From: Liolophura sinensis
Taxonomy: Eukaryota; Mollusca; Polyplacophora; Chitonida; Chitonidae
Assembly (NCBI RefSeq): GCF_032854445.1
Contig: NC_088306.1
Coordinates: 3,530,373-3,594,372 of the forward strand
Direction of reading: 5' to 3'
Length of the DNA: 64,000 nt
Below, one piece after another: positions 1 to 9,348 of this stretch. The first letter of the stretch is position 1. Every line of letters begins with the position of its first letter. The position numbers and the translations under genes are program-made. Under the pieces are notes generated by a model, which saw nothing but the letters and a program-made list of their open reading frames with translations, did no database searches and had not been told where the DNA came from.

Positions 1-126
1 GTGGAATGTTTCACTTATACGACGGGGTCAGCATTATGGTGAGAGGAAACCGGGCAGAGTCCGGTGGAAACCCACGACCATCAGCAGGTTGCTGGCAGAT
101 TTTCGCACGTAAGACCGGAGAGGGAG
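1..126 (-). repeat. SINE fragment (MetaSINE/RUDI-like)
   Basis: Carries the 3'-domain blocks of the SINE that recurs through the window: CACTTATACGACGG, GCATTATGGTGAGAGGAAACC, then CCCACGACCATCAGCAGG. The tRNA-like head would lie to the right and is missing. It is cut by the window edge on the left. Confidence 0.8.
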
Positions 127-242
127 TTCGTATTGGTGGGTTAAAATTGAGATAAATGGGGCATGGAATTTCGCCACCTAATACTACAGGCCCAGTAATA
201 ACAAAAGTCTGGCAAAATAGTTTTCCGTAGTTTGCACTCTGA

Positions 243-716
243 CAAATCCCCCACTGTCACCAAGGCCCCTCTAGCAGTGATCCCCTATTGTCACCGAGGC
301 CCCTCTAGCAGTGACCCCTCATTGTCATCACGGCCCCTCTAGCAGTGATCCCTCATTGTCATCACGGTCCCTCTAGCAGTGATCCCTCATTGTCATCATG
401 GCCCCTCTAGCAGTGATCCCTCATTGTCATCATGGCCCCTCTAGCAGTGATCCCTCATTGTCATCATGGTCCCTCTAGCAGTGATCCCTCATTGTCATCA
501 CGGTCCCTCTAGCAGTGATCCCTCATTGTCATCATGGTCCCTCTAGCAGTGATCTCTCATCGTCATCATGGTCCCTCTAGCACTGATCTCTCATTGTCAT
601 CATGGTCCCTCTAGCAGTGATCCCTCATTGTCATCATGGCCCCTCTAGCATTGATCCCTCATTGTCATCATGGTCCCTCTAGCAGTGATCTCTCATTGTC
701 ACCACAGTCCCTCCAG
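243..716. repeat. Minisatellite, 34-bp unit, about 14 copies
   Basis: Head-to-tail copies of a unit beginning CTCTAGCAGTGATCCC and ending CATTGTCATCATGG. Start-to-start spacing of clean copies is 34 bp. Copies differ by single substitutions (CATGG/CACGG, CCCTC/CTCTC). No coding content. Confidence 0.93.
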
Positions 717-759
717 AAATTCCCGGTCCAAAGCTGTATTTTAACCTGTACCTCATTAA

Positions 760-800
760 AAGTCAAGCGCCTCTAACCACTAGACCTCGGCCCACCCCCC
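760..800 (-). repeat. tRNA-like head of a second SINE family
   Basis: On the minus strand the stretch reads GGTCTAGTGGTTAGAGG, a pol III A-box-like motif. Close relatives occur at 15470 (plus) and 63490-63590 (minus). The rest of the copy is not clear. Confidence 0.4.
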
Positions 801-984
801 TTTAGATTATGCGATTACAACGGAAACAATATCTGACTTGATTCCTTTGCCAGAATACAGTACTTAAAACATGCAGGAATTATATTACTAAATTGTTTGA
901 ATTCATACATTTCTAAGTCTGTAATCACTCCAGTTACATTTGTAACTACATATAGTGCATTGAAAGGGTTTCTTTTATTTTTAA

Positions 985-1098
985 TCTGGCTCAGTTCTTT
1001 GCCATGCTAGCGCAGTGTAATGACACAGGAGCCTCTCACCAGTGCGGTCGCATATGCTGGCTTCCTATCCGGCCATACGAGGGAAGGTCTTCAGTATC
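985..1098 (+). repeat. SINE head fragment
   Basis: The tRNA-like head (GGCTCAGTTC, then GCGCAGTGTAATGAC, CTCTCACCAGTGCGGTCGC) and the start of the body (GAGGGAAGGTCTTC). It lies directly against the broken zinc-finger copy, so it may mark its breakpoint. Confidence 0.75.
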
Positions 1099-1104
1099 CT
1101 GTGG

Positions 1105-1911
1105 GAATTCTGATGTGTAAAACTAGCGCACTCTTCTCATTACAACCGTAATCACACCAGGTACATTTAAACTCCTTCTTTCCTGTGTAAATTCTAATGT
1201 GTAAAACTAACGTACTTTCTTCTACAACTGTAATGAAACCAGCTACATTTGAACTCCTTCTCCGCTGTGTAAATTCTGATGTGTACAACTAACGTACTCT
1301 AATCAATATGTCTGTAATCACACCAGCTACATTTAATCTCCTTCTCCCCTGTGTGATTTTTAATGTGTAAAACTAGCGATCTGTCATCACACCAGGTACA
1401 TTTAAACTCCTTCTCCCCTGTGTGAATTCTGATGTGTAAAACTAGGGTACTCTCCCAATTACATCTGTAATCACACCAGGTACATTTAAACTCCTTCTCC
1501 CGTGTGTGAATTCTGACGTGAGAAACTAGCGCGCTCTCATTACATCTGTAATCACACCAGGTACATGTAAATGGGTTCTCTATTCTGTCACCCGGATATT
1601 GTCCATCGTTGCACAGCCTGGTCTCTTCGCTCTGTGATGTACCACAGTCTTTCTTCAGTTAAATTTCTGCTGTTTTCACCACTGGAGGAAGAGTGTGATG
1701 TCATATTAAGTCTGTCGATGATATAGCCATTTTCATCAGTTATAACCGCTGTTTCCTCCTCATTTGTCATATGAGAACAAGGAGAGCTTTGTGAGGAGGT
1801 CTGGAGCTCTGGTCGCTGATCACAGCCGTTCTCGTCAACTATAAATAATGCCCCTCCCCCATGTATGTACCCTCTACATTCCCTAATGTGAAACGCGGGG
1901 TTGGCCTGCAC
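1105..1911 (-). pseudogene. Broken inverted paralogue of the C2H2 zinc-finger genes
   Basis: Read on the minus strand, 1911-1588 encodes one copy of the N-terminal repeat (DENGCDQRPELQTSSQ) and then the linker TDENGYIIDRL...TSHSSSSGENSRNLTEE, which matches gene B almost word for word. Below 1588 the frame is lost. Zinc-finger pieces (CTWCDYRCN, HIRIHTGEKEFKC) then continue in shifting frames with in-frame stops down to about 1105. A SINE head abuts the distal end. There is only one N-terminal repeat, against 6 in gene B and 15 in gene A. The linker groups it with gene B. It is a third family member in inverted orientation and is almost certainly not functional. Confidence 0.85.
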
Positions 1912-2766
1912 GCTTGACTTGTTAGTCCGTTTTCCACATTTTATCCTGTGTGCTTGGTGTGGTTCTCGGTGTTAGTAAACCCGACGCGCTACAACAGCAC
2001 AAAGAAAATCTTTTTTTGGCGACGAGCGAAGAGTTGTCAGCAAACAGGTCTATAGATTTGTTTAGATTTCACGGAAATGACGAGCCGAGAATCGACTTTG
2101 CAGAATACAGACTTCTAGAAGTGATGAATAAGGCCATATTGTCCATAAGGAATAGGATACAATTACCAGTGCTGCTGTGTTAAGGTGAGATGTACAAGTA
2201 TTGTGGTATTAAGCCATACTGCGCTGGCTACTTGTGTACTATTCGAGACCGCGGACAACCGGGCACTTTGCTCGTACGAGCCCCAGGCAAGTAGACAACA
2301 AGGTGAAAGATAACAGGAAAAGGTATGGTGAAATGAGCAATATTGTACATTAACCAGAACGTGTAGTATGTAAGACAACAGAACAATGTCCACAGAATAT
2401 ATATATTGTGAACGTCACCAAAACCTGGTTTTGGACTATTGAGGCCGCGAAATACAGTTGTGTATTAACTTCCATGTTATGTTTTCACCGCCGTGTGTGA
2501 GTCCTTCCTTATATACCCACCAAAACAAGGATTGTCCTAGTAGGGTAGGCTCCTAACTCTCATTTAAACCACTCAATTTCGAGACTTACGGTGAGTAACA
2601 AACCCACGTGATGGATTTGTTGTGAGGAACATTTACCGCTGTTCTCACGCTCATTAAAACCTCACTAAGATAAAAGAGTCAGTCTCATATATTTGATGGC
2701 AGTTTGTAACTCTAGTCATAACTTATCTGTTGACAGTCAAACAAGCAGTTTACTTCTATCAGCTTA
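1912..2766. other. Upstream region of zinc-finger gene A
   Basis: No recognised gene. A 77-codon open stretch at 1950-2183 resembles nothing I know. An in-frame stop at 2731-2733 precedes the gene A start at 2767. The promoter and any non-coding 5' exon of gene A should lie here, but I see no diagnostic core-promoter motif. Confidence 0.4.
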
Positions 2767-5700
2767 ATGGCGACTTTACTACAAAGCAACATGGCGGAGG
2801 CGAAAGAAAATGTAGACCAGAAGCTCCATCAAGAAGAAACGGACACCATACACCAGCCTAACTTTGCAAACACCGAGGGTATGGATGTGGTTTTGAAACT
2901 TCACTTTTAAGATTTGTTTACCACTGATCTTCAGATAATTTACAATGGTATTTCACGCTGACATTTAAACAAGTTGTCATGAAATTGAAAGAAATAAATT
3001 TGCATTGCTAGACTGTTTTTCATTTAATTTATTAGAGGAAAGGTTTTGCGATTGTTCGCTGTTTCTGAAAGGTATCCATGTCAGCTTCTTCTGAAATTTT
3101 ATTCCAGGCCTTTTTGTCAAATCTATTACAAAAATAAAATGTAAATGAAAAGAATGATTTATCGATAAAATTACTAGATGATAGCAAATGCTGTCCTAAC
3201 TCCCCATATATACACCTGTCATGTACATGACATTATATAAGGGGAAGTAGTAAAGATATATTAATCTACACTGATTTAATAGTCTTTATTTTATTCAGGC
3301 ATAATTTAAGTCCTCATGCTGGTTTTCTCGCCGTCCATACCTGGGAAAGTTTTGCAGCAATCTTCAGATGATCGTGGGTTTTCTGAGGGCTCTGCCCGGT
3401 ATCCTCCCACCATAATTCTGGCCACCGCTGTATAGGTGAAATATTCTTGAGTACGGCGTAAAACGGCAATGAAATAAGTAAATGATTTTAAACATATTGT
3501 TCTCCAATAAATGAAATTTGTTTCATTACAGAGCTCCAGATATGGTCACAAAGCTCTCCTTGTTCTCCCGTGACGTGTAAGGAGGAACCATTATTTACAG
3601 CTGACCAGAACGGCTGTGGTCAGTCTCCAGAACTCCAGATTTCCTCACAAAGCTCTCCTTGTTCTCCCATGACGTGTAAGGATGAACCATTATTTACAGC
3701 TGACCAGAACGGCTGTGGTCAGCCTCCTGAACTCCAGATTTCCTCACGAAGCTCACCTTGTTCTCTCATGGCGTTTAAGGAGGAACCATTGTTTACAGCT
3801 GACGAGAACGGCTGTAATCAGCGTCCAGATTTCCAGACTTCCTCACAATGCTCTCCTTGTTCTCCCATGACGTTTAAGGAGGAGCCATTATTTACAGCTG
3901 ACCAGAACGGCTGTGGTCAGCCTCCAGGCCTCCAGATTTCCTCACAATGGTCTTTTTGTTCTTCCGTGACGTGTAAGGAGGAGCCATTATTTACAACTGA
4001 CCAGAACGGCTGTGGTCAGCCTCCAGATCTCCAGACTTCCTCACAATGCTCTCCTCGTTCTCCCGTGACGTGTAAGGAGGAGCCATTATTTACAGCTGAC
4101 GAGAACGGCTGTGGTCAGTCTCCAGATCTCCAGACTTCCTCACAATGCTCTCCTTGTTCTCCCGTGACGTGTAAGGAGGAGCCATTATTTACAGCTGACC
4201 AGAACGGCTGTGGTCAGCCTCCAGATCTCCAGACTTCCTCACAATGCTCTCCTTGTTCTCCCGTGACGTGTAAGGAGGAGCCATTGTTTACAGCTGACCA
4301 GAACGGCTGTGATCAGCACCCAGAGCTCCAGATTTCCTCACGAAGCCCTCCTTGTTTTCCCATGGCGTTTAAGGATGAACCATCATTTACAGCTGATGGG
4401 AACGGCTGTGATCAGCGCCCAGAGCGCCAGATTTCCTCACGAAGCCCTCTTTGTTTTCCCATGGCGTTTAAGGAGGAACCATTATTTACAGCTGACGAGA
4501 ACGGCTGTGATCAGCGCCCAGATCTCCAGACTTCCTCACAATGCTCTCCTTGTTCTCCCATGGCGTTTAAGGAGGAACCATTATTTACAGATGACGAGAA
4601 CGGCTGTGATCAGCGCCCAGAGCTCCAGATTGCCTCACAATGCTCTCCTTGTTCTACGATAACGTTTAAGGAGGAACCATCATTTACTACTGACGAGAAC
4701 GGCTGTGATCAGCACCCAGAGCTCCAGATTTCCTCACGAAGCTCTCCTTGTTCTCCCATAACGTTTAAGGAGGAACCATTGTTTACAGCTGACGAGAACG
4801 GCTGTAATCAGCGCCCAGATCTCCAGATTTCAACTCAAAACTCTTCCTTTTCTCCCATAACGTTTAAGGAAGAACAATTATTGACAGCTGACAAGAATGG
4901 CTGTGGTCAGCGCCCAGAGCTCCAGATTTCCTCTCAAAACTCTCCTTGTCCTTCCATGGAGCCATTATTTACAGCTGACGAGAATGGCTGTGGTCATCGT
5001 CCAGATGTCCAGATTTCTTCTCAAACCTTGCCTTCTCCCACGACAAATAAGGAGGAAACACTGATTATAACTGATGAGAACGGCTACCGTATGGACGCGT
5101 TTATATTGGAAGCACATTCTTCCTCCAGTGGTTTGAAAGATTTCAGAAGTCACAGCGGAGAAAAGACCTTTAAATGTTCGAGATGTGATTACAGAGGTAA
5201 AACCAAGTGGTGTCAAATTAGACACATGAGAACACACACAGGAGAGAAACCCTTCAAATGTTCCAGATGTGATTACAGATGTGCACAAGAGGTTCATCTT
5301 ACTAGGCATATGCGAACTCACACAGTAGAGAAACCATTTGAATGTTCTCGGTGTAATGACAGATTTCGTACTAAGTGGACCCTAACTACCCATTTCAGAA
5401 ATCACACAGGAGAGAAAGCCTTCAAATGTGCCTGGTGTGATTACAGATGTAGGAACAGGTCGTCCTTAAGTACACATGTCAGAATTCACACAGGAGAGAA
5501 ACCCTTCAAATGTCTCTGGTGTGATTACAGATGTAGTGCCAAGTCGTCCCTAACCAGCCATATCAAAACTCACACAAAAGAGAAACCCTTCAAATGTGAA
5601 TGGTGTGATTTCAAATGCAGTGCAAAGTGGTCCCTGACTAGACATCTTAGAATTCACACCGGAGAGAAACCCTTCAAATGTGAATGGTGTGATTACAGAT

Positions 5701-6359
5701 GTAGTGCCAAGTCGTCCCTAACTAGCCATCTGAGAACTCACACAGGAGAGAAACCCTTCAAATGTGCCTGGTGTGATTACAGATGTAGTGACAAGTCGTC
5801 CCTAACTAGCCATCTGAAAACTCACACCGGAGAGAAACCCTTCAAATGTGCCTGGTGTGATTACAGATGTAGTGCCAAGTGGTCCCTAACTGACCATCTG
5901 AGAACTCACACAGGAGAGAAACCCTTCAAATGTACCTGGTGTGATTACAGATGTAGTGCCAAGTGGTCCCTAACTAGCCATGTCAAAACTCACACAAGAG
6001 AGAAACCCTTCAAATGTGAAGGGTGTGATTACAGATGTAGTACAAAATGGTCCCTGACTACACATCTTAGAATTCACACCGGAGAGAAGCCCTTCAAATG
6101 TTCCTTGTGCGATTACAGATGTAATGTCAAGTCGTCCCTAACTAGCCATCTGAGAACTCACACAGGAGAGAAACCCTTCAAATGTTCCTTGTGCGATTAC
6201 AGAGGTAATGTCAAGTCGTCCCTAACTGGCCATCTGAGAACTCACACCGGAGAGAAACCCTTCAAATGTGCCTGGTGTGATTACAGATGTAGCGTGCAGA
6301 AAAGTCTAACTAGACATGTCAAAAGACACACGGGAGAGAAACCCTTCAAATGTACGTGA
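2767..6359 (+). CDS. C2H2 zinc-finger protein with N-terminal 33-residue repeats (gene A)
   Basis: Two coding exons, 2767-2878 and 3532-6359, give 979 residues. The donor is GAG-G|GTATGG and the acceptor TTACAG|AG, with intron phase 1. Exon 1 encodes MATLLQSN and then NVDQKLHQEETDT, which matches gene B exon 2 (NVDQMLHQEEMDT), and the donor sequence and phase are also the same. Exon 2 opens with one partial and 14 full 33-residue units (consensus F/C-KEEPLFTADxNGC...Q-SSPCSP), then a shortened one and a divergent one (TNKEET...ITDENGY). These are followed by 14 fingers of the form C-x2-CDYRC-x8-H-x3-H joined by HTGEKPFKC linkers. Finger 1 has G instead of the second C of CDYRC, and finger 3 is degenerate. 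It is probably a nuclear DNA-binding transcriptional regulator. Stop codon TGA (6357) sits where finger 15 should have Trp, so this is a truncated version of a longer array. Family membership is sure; exon 1 rests on the match to gene B. Confidence 0.85.
3311..3484 (+). repeat. SINE in the intron of gene A
   Basis: A 5'-truncated copy running from CTCATGCTGG through TCCTCCCACCATAATTCTGG to GAGTACGGCGTAAAAC and an A-rich end. Same strand as gene A, within the 653-bp intron. Confidence 0.85.
3532..5085 (+). repeat. Coding minisatellite, 99-bp unit (33 residues), in gene A
   Basis: Successive units start about 99 bp apart (AAGGAGGAACC at 3579, 3678, 3777 and so on), so the frame is kept. The order is one partial unit, 14 full units, one 28-residue unit and a divergent last unit. 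Variation clusters at fixed places: CKEEP/FKEEP, DENGC/DQNGC, GQPP/DQRP/NQRP, QTSSQC/QISSRS. Units 5-8 (VTCKEEP) and 8-11 form sub-blocks, suggesting unequal exchange in blocks. Confidence 0.92.
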
Positions 6360-7227
6360 GGTGATTACAGATGTCCTCGGTAGGTTCATCTAACTAGGCA
6401 TATCCAAACTCACATAGGAGAGAAACCATTTAAATGTTCGCGGTGTAATTACAGCTCTAATTATAAAGGTAACTTAGATAAACACATTAGAATTCACTCT
6501 AAAGAGAAGGCATACAAGTGTACCGTGTGTGATTACAGAGGTAGAGGTAAGTCAGCTCTGAACAAACACGTCAGAACTCATACAAGAGAGCACGCCTTTA
6601 AATGTACCTTGTGTGATTACAGTTGTAATCGGAGAGATTATCTGAAGAACCACATGATAGCTCACAAAGGAGAAAAACCTTTCAAATGCACCTGGTGTGA
6701 TTACAGGTGTAGTAAACGAGATTATCTAACTAAACATGTCAGAACTCACACAGGACAGAAACAATTTCTGTGTAGCCATTGTGGTCACAGGTGTAGTGAC
6801 AGACATGCTCTAGAGGTGCATACTAGAACTCACACAGGAGAGAATCCCTTCAAATGTGCCTGGTGTGATTACAGATGTTGTAGCAGGTCGTCCCTAACTC
6901 TCCACACCAGATCTCACACACGAGAGAAACCCTAGAAATGTGTTTTGTGTAATAACAGTATGATTACAGATGGAAGATGCCCCTAACTACCCTGTCAGAA
7001 TTTACACTGAAGAGAAACCCTTCAAATGCGCCTGTTTTGATTACAGATGTAAAAACAGGTCGTCCTTAAGTAAACATGTAAGAACTCACACAGGAGAGAA
7101 ACCCTTCAAATGTACGTGGTGTGATTACAGATGTAGTAACAATTCGGCTCGGGATGAACATGTCAAAACGCGCGCGGAAGAGAACACTATTAAGTGTACG
7201 TGGTATTTACAGTGTTTACAGATGTAA
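6360..7227 (+). pseudogene. Relic zinc fingers downstream of the gene A stop codon
   Basis: The gene A frame continues after TGA at 6357 with GDYRCPR, a second stop TAG at 6381-6383, then seven more recognisable fingers up to a TAG near 6933 (for example FKCTLCDYSCNRRDYLKNH). After a frameshift, 6970-7227 adds about two more finger units (YRCKNRSSLSKH, YRCSNNSARDEH). The TGA replaces TGG of the expected C-T-W-C, and TAG replaces a GAG seen in finger 2. The ancestral protein therefore probably had 20 or more fingers. 6525-6935 is still fully open, so recent loss or use in another transcript cannot be excluded. Confidence 0.85.
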
Positions 7228-7234
7228 TAGGAAA

Positions 7235-7524
7235 TGTTCTCTGGCCAAACAACACAAGGTGCGGAGTTCAAATCGGACCTTTTGGCAGGCAAATTGTGGA
7301 CTCCCCAGCTCTCACTGATTGTTGGTCGTTGTCACTATGAGCGGTCGCCGATGATCCTGTCACCGTTTGCGCAATCCAATGTGCGTTAAAGACTGAAGTA
7401 TAAAGTCGTGTCAATAACATGGTAAAGGTCAGAGCTTTACGCCAAAAAAAAAAAAGCTGACCGCCATCGTATACGTGAAATATTTATGAGTATGTCGTTA
7501 AAGAACAATCGGAAAAATAAATAG
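7235..7524 (+). repeat. SINE-like copy with the window's SINE tail
   Basis: 7468-7524 is a diverged SINE 3' end (CCGCCATCGTATACGTGAAATA, TTATGAGTATG, AAATAAATA). Upstream, GGAGTTCAAATCGGACC resembles a pol III B box. That the two parts form one element is inferred. Confidence 0.5.
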
Positions 7525-7672
7525 TCCTTAGAGGTGATTGTACTAAACATGTCAAAGTTCACCTAGGGTGATTACAGACGTAAAACCACTGACCGTTGGC
7601 GAAAGTTGAGTAGACCTTTGGCCATGATCACTTTACTGTGTTTTGTCAGTTACTGTCAAATCTGTAGACTTG

Positions 7673-7678
7673 AATAAA
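7673..7678 (+). terminator. Candidate poly(A) signal of gene A
   Basis: AATAAA followed by a GT-rich and T-rich stretch (GTGCGTGAATGTGC, then TTCTTTTTTT). It is the first canonical hexamer found after the relic fingers. If used, the relic fingers lie in the 3' UTR. Confidence 0.4.
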
Positions 7679-7732
7679 ACGTGCGTGAATGTGCATTTAG
7701 CTGTAGTCATGTGTTAAGACTTCTTTTTTTTA

Positions 7733-8062
7733 TCCACTTGGTCGGCCCATCTTTCTGATCTAGCTCTCGCTGTTTTTACTTGGTCGGCCCATCTTTCTGA
7801 TCTAGCTCTCGCTGTTTTTACTTGGTCGGCTCATCTTTCTCATCTAGCTCTCGCTGTTTCTTCTTGGTCGGCCCATCTTTCTGATCTAACTTTCGCTGTT
7901 TCCACTTGGTCGGCCCATCTCTCTGATCTAGCTCTCGCTTTTTCCACTTGGTCGGCTCATCTTCCTCTCGCTGTTTCCACTTGGTCGGCCCATCTTTCTG
8001 ATCTAGCTCTCCCTGTTTCCACTTGGCCGTCCCATCTTTCTGATCTAGCTCTCGCTGTTTCG
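7733..8062. repeat. Minisatellite, 42-bp unit, about 8 copies
   Basis: Copies of CTTGGTCGGCCCATC, TTTCTGATCTAGCTCTCGC, TGTTT repeated every 42 bp; one copy is shortened near 7960. As 42 is a multiple of 3, an open minus-strand stretch exists across it, which I regard as incidental. Confidence 0.93.
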
Positions 8063-8727
8063 GTTGCGGCTTCTAGTTGGAAGGTTTTCCGGTACTTTGC
8101 CAAGATAGCAAATTTCGCGAGGGTCGGGACACCGCCCACAGACCTGACAGAAACTATGGAACATTCAATTAATCATAGTCTGACAGTCGATTCTTGTATT
8201 TATCTGACAAAAAAAAGGCGCATATGATCTACCCAATCACAACTAAAGTTGGGCTCGAATCTGCGGAACCAGAAAGTTGCAAGATGACTGCAGCGCATAA
8301 GCCCCATCTCAGACCACTGGCTGATCGACGGTCACGCCTTCAAGTTGTCTGTAGCGTGTCAGGAAGCACCGTAACAATAGCCCATCCACGCCCAACATAT
8401 CTAACTCGCCACACATTCCGTAGAACCGAGTAGCTATAACTAGCTAATTGACACAAGTCAATCTGTATCATACCTTATTAAAAATGGAGGTGGTCGTGCT
8501 GTTCTTTAAGTTGCAAAGACACACCAGGTACAGGTTCAAACCCGGCCTTTGGCAAGTGATGGCCATATGTCTGTCACCGATATAGTGTGCATATCTGTGC
8601 GTCACACATGGGAATATTATTGACACTGGTTTACGTCGGACGCTTAGGTTTCCAAAACGCCATCGCAAAAAATTCTTGCAGATGGTTTTAAACACCAATC
8701 AACTTCGTAAAAGGGAAAAACATATAT
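8063..8727. other. Non-coding stretch with a tRNA-like motif
   Basis: No gene recognised. GGTTCAAACCCGG at about 8532 resembles a pol III B box and is followed by text similar to 7250-7270 (TTTGGCAAG against TTTTGGCAGG), so 8500-8700 may be another degraded SINE. Confidence 0.35.
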
Positions 8728-9013
8728 GACTGGTGTTTTACGTCGTGCTCAAGTACTCAAGAATATTTGACTTATACGACGGCAGCCAGCATTATAGTGG
8801 GAGGAAGCCGGTCGGAGCCCTGTTGAAACCCACGACCATCCGCAGGTTGCTGAAAGACCTTCCCACTTACGGCCGGAAAGGAAAAGAGCATGAGCTGGAC
8901 TCACAGCGACCTCACAACTCACAGCGACCTCACAACTCACAGAGACCGCATTGGTGAGAGAGGCTCCTGGTTCATTACGCTGCGTTAGGGCGCTAACCAA
9001 CTGAGCCACAACT
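8728..9013 (-). repeat. Nearly full-length SINE
   Basis: Runs from GGTGTTTTACGTCG (3' end) through the central blocks to the tRNA-like head on the right (CGCTAACCAACTGAGCCAC, reverse of GTGGCTCAGTTGGTTAGCG). The segment CTCACAGCGACCTCACAA is repeated about three times inside the head, a private expansion of this copy. Confidence 0.9.
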
Positions 9014-9208
9014 GTTACTATTAAAATGGTTATTACAGCCTCGATGCGAGACGTAATTGTTTTAATAGGCATCCCCGTTTTTCACGTGCGAAGATGCTTT
9101 GATCCAGTGGCGCTTAATTCCAAAATTTCAATTTTAATGTACTAAAATGAACAAAGACTAGATAAAAATGATTATATCTGAATTAAACAGATTAAGTCCA
9201 TGCAAAAT

Positions 9209-9325
9209 TGATTTGTTTATTTATATGATTGGTGTTTTACGCCGTACTCAAGAATATTACACCTATATGACGGCGGCTAGCATTATGGTGGGAGTAGGAT
9301 CCGCAGGTTGCGAAAAGACCCTACA
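9209..9325 (-). repeat. SINE fragment
   Basis: Contains GGTGTTTTACGCCGTACTC and GGCTAGCATTATGGTGGG, then jumps by an internal deletion to ATCCGCAGGTTGCG. It lies just outside the left end of the Tc1-like element. Confidence 0.85.
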
Positions 9326-9348
9326 AAATAGATTCTTATTTATATATA

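Noticed and set aside
1950-2183. 77-codon ORF upstream of gene A as an additional exon
   Set aside because: It is not in phase with exon 1 of gene A through any visible splice pair, and a stop separates them.
4309-5321. ORFs overlapping gene A in other frames (4309-4662 plus, 4965-5321 minus)
   Set aside because: Shadows of the coding repeats and fingers of gene A.
6357-6359. UGA read as selenocysteine or Trp in gene A
   Set aside because: A second stop (TAG) follows 24 bases later and the neighbouring Cys codon is also lost; simple decay is the better explanation.
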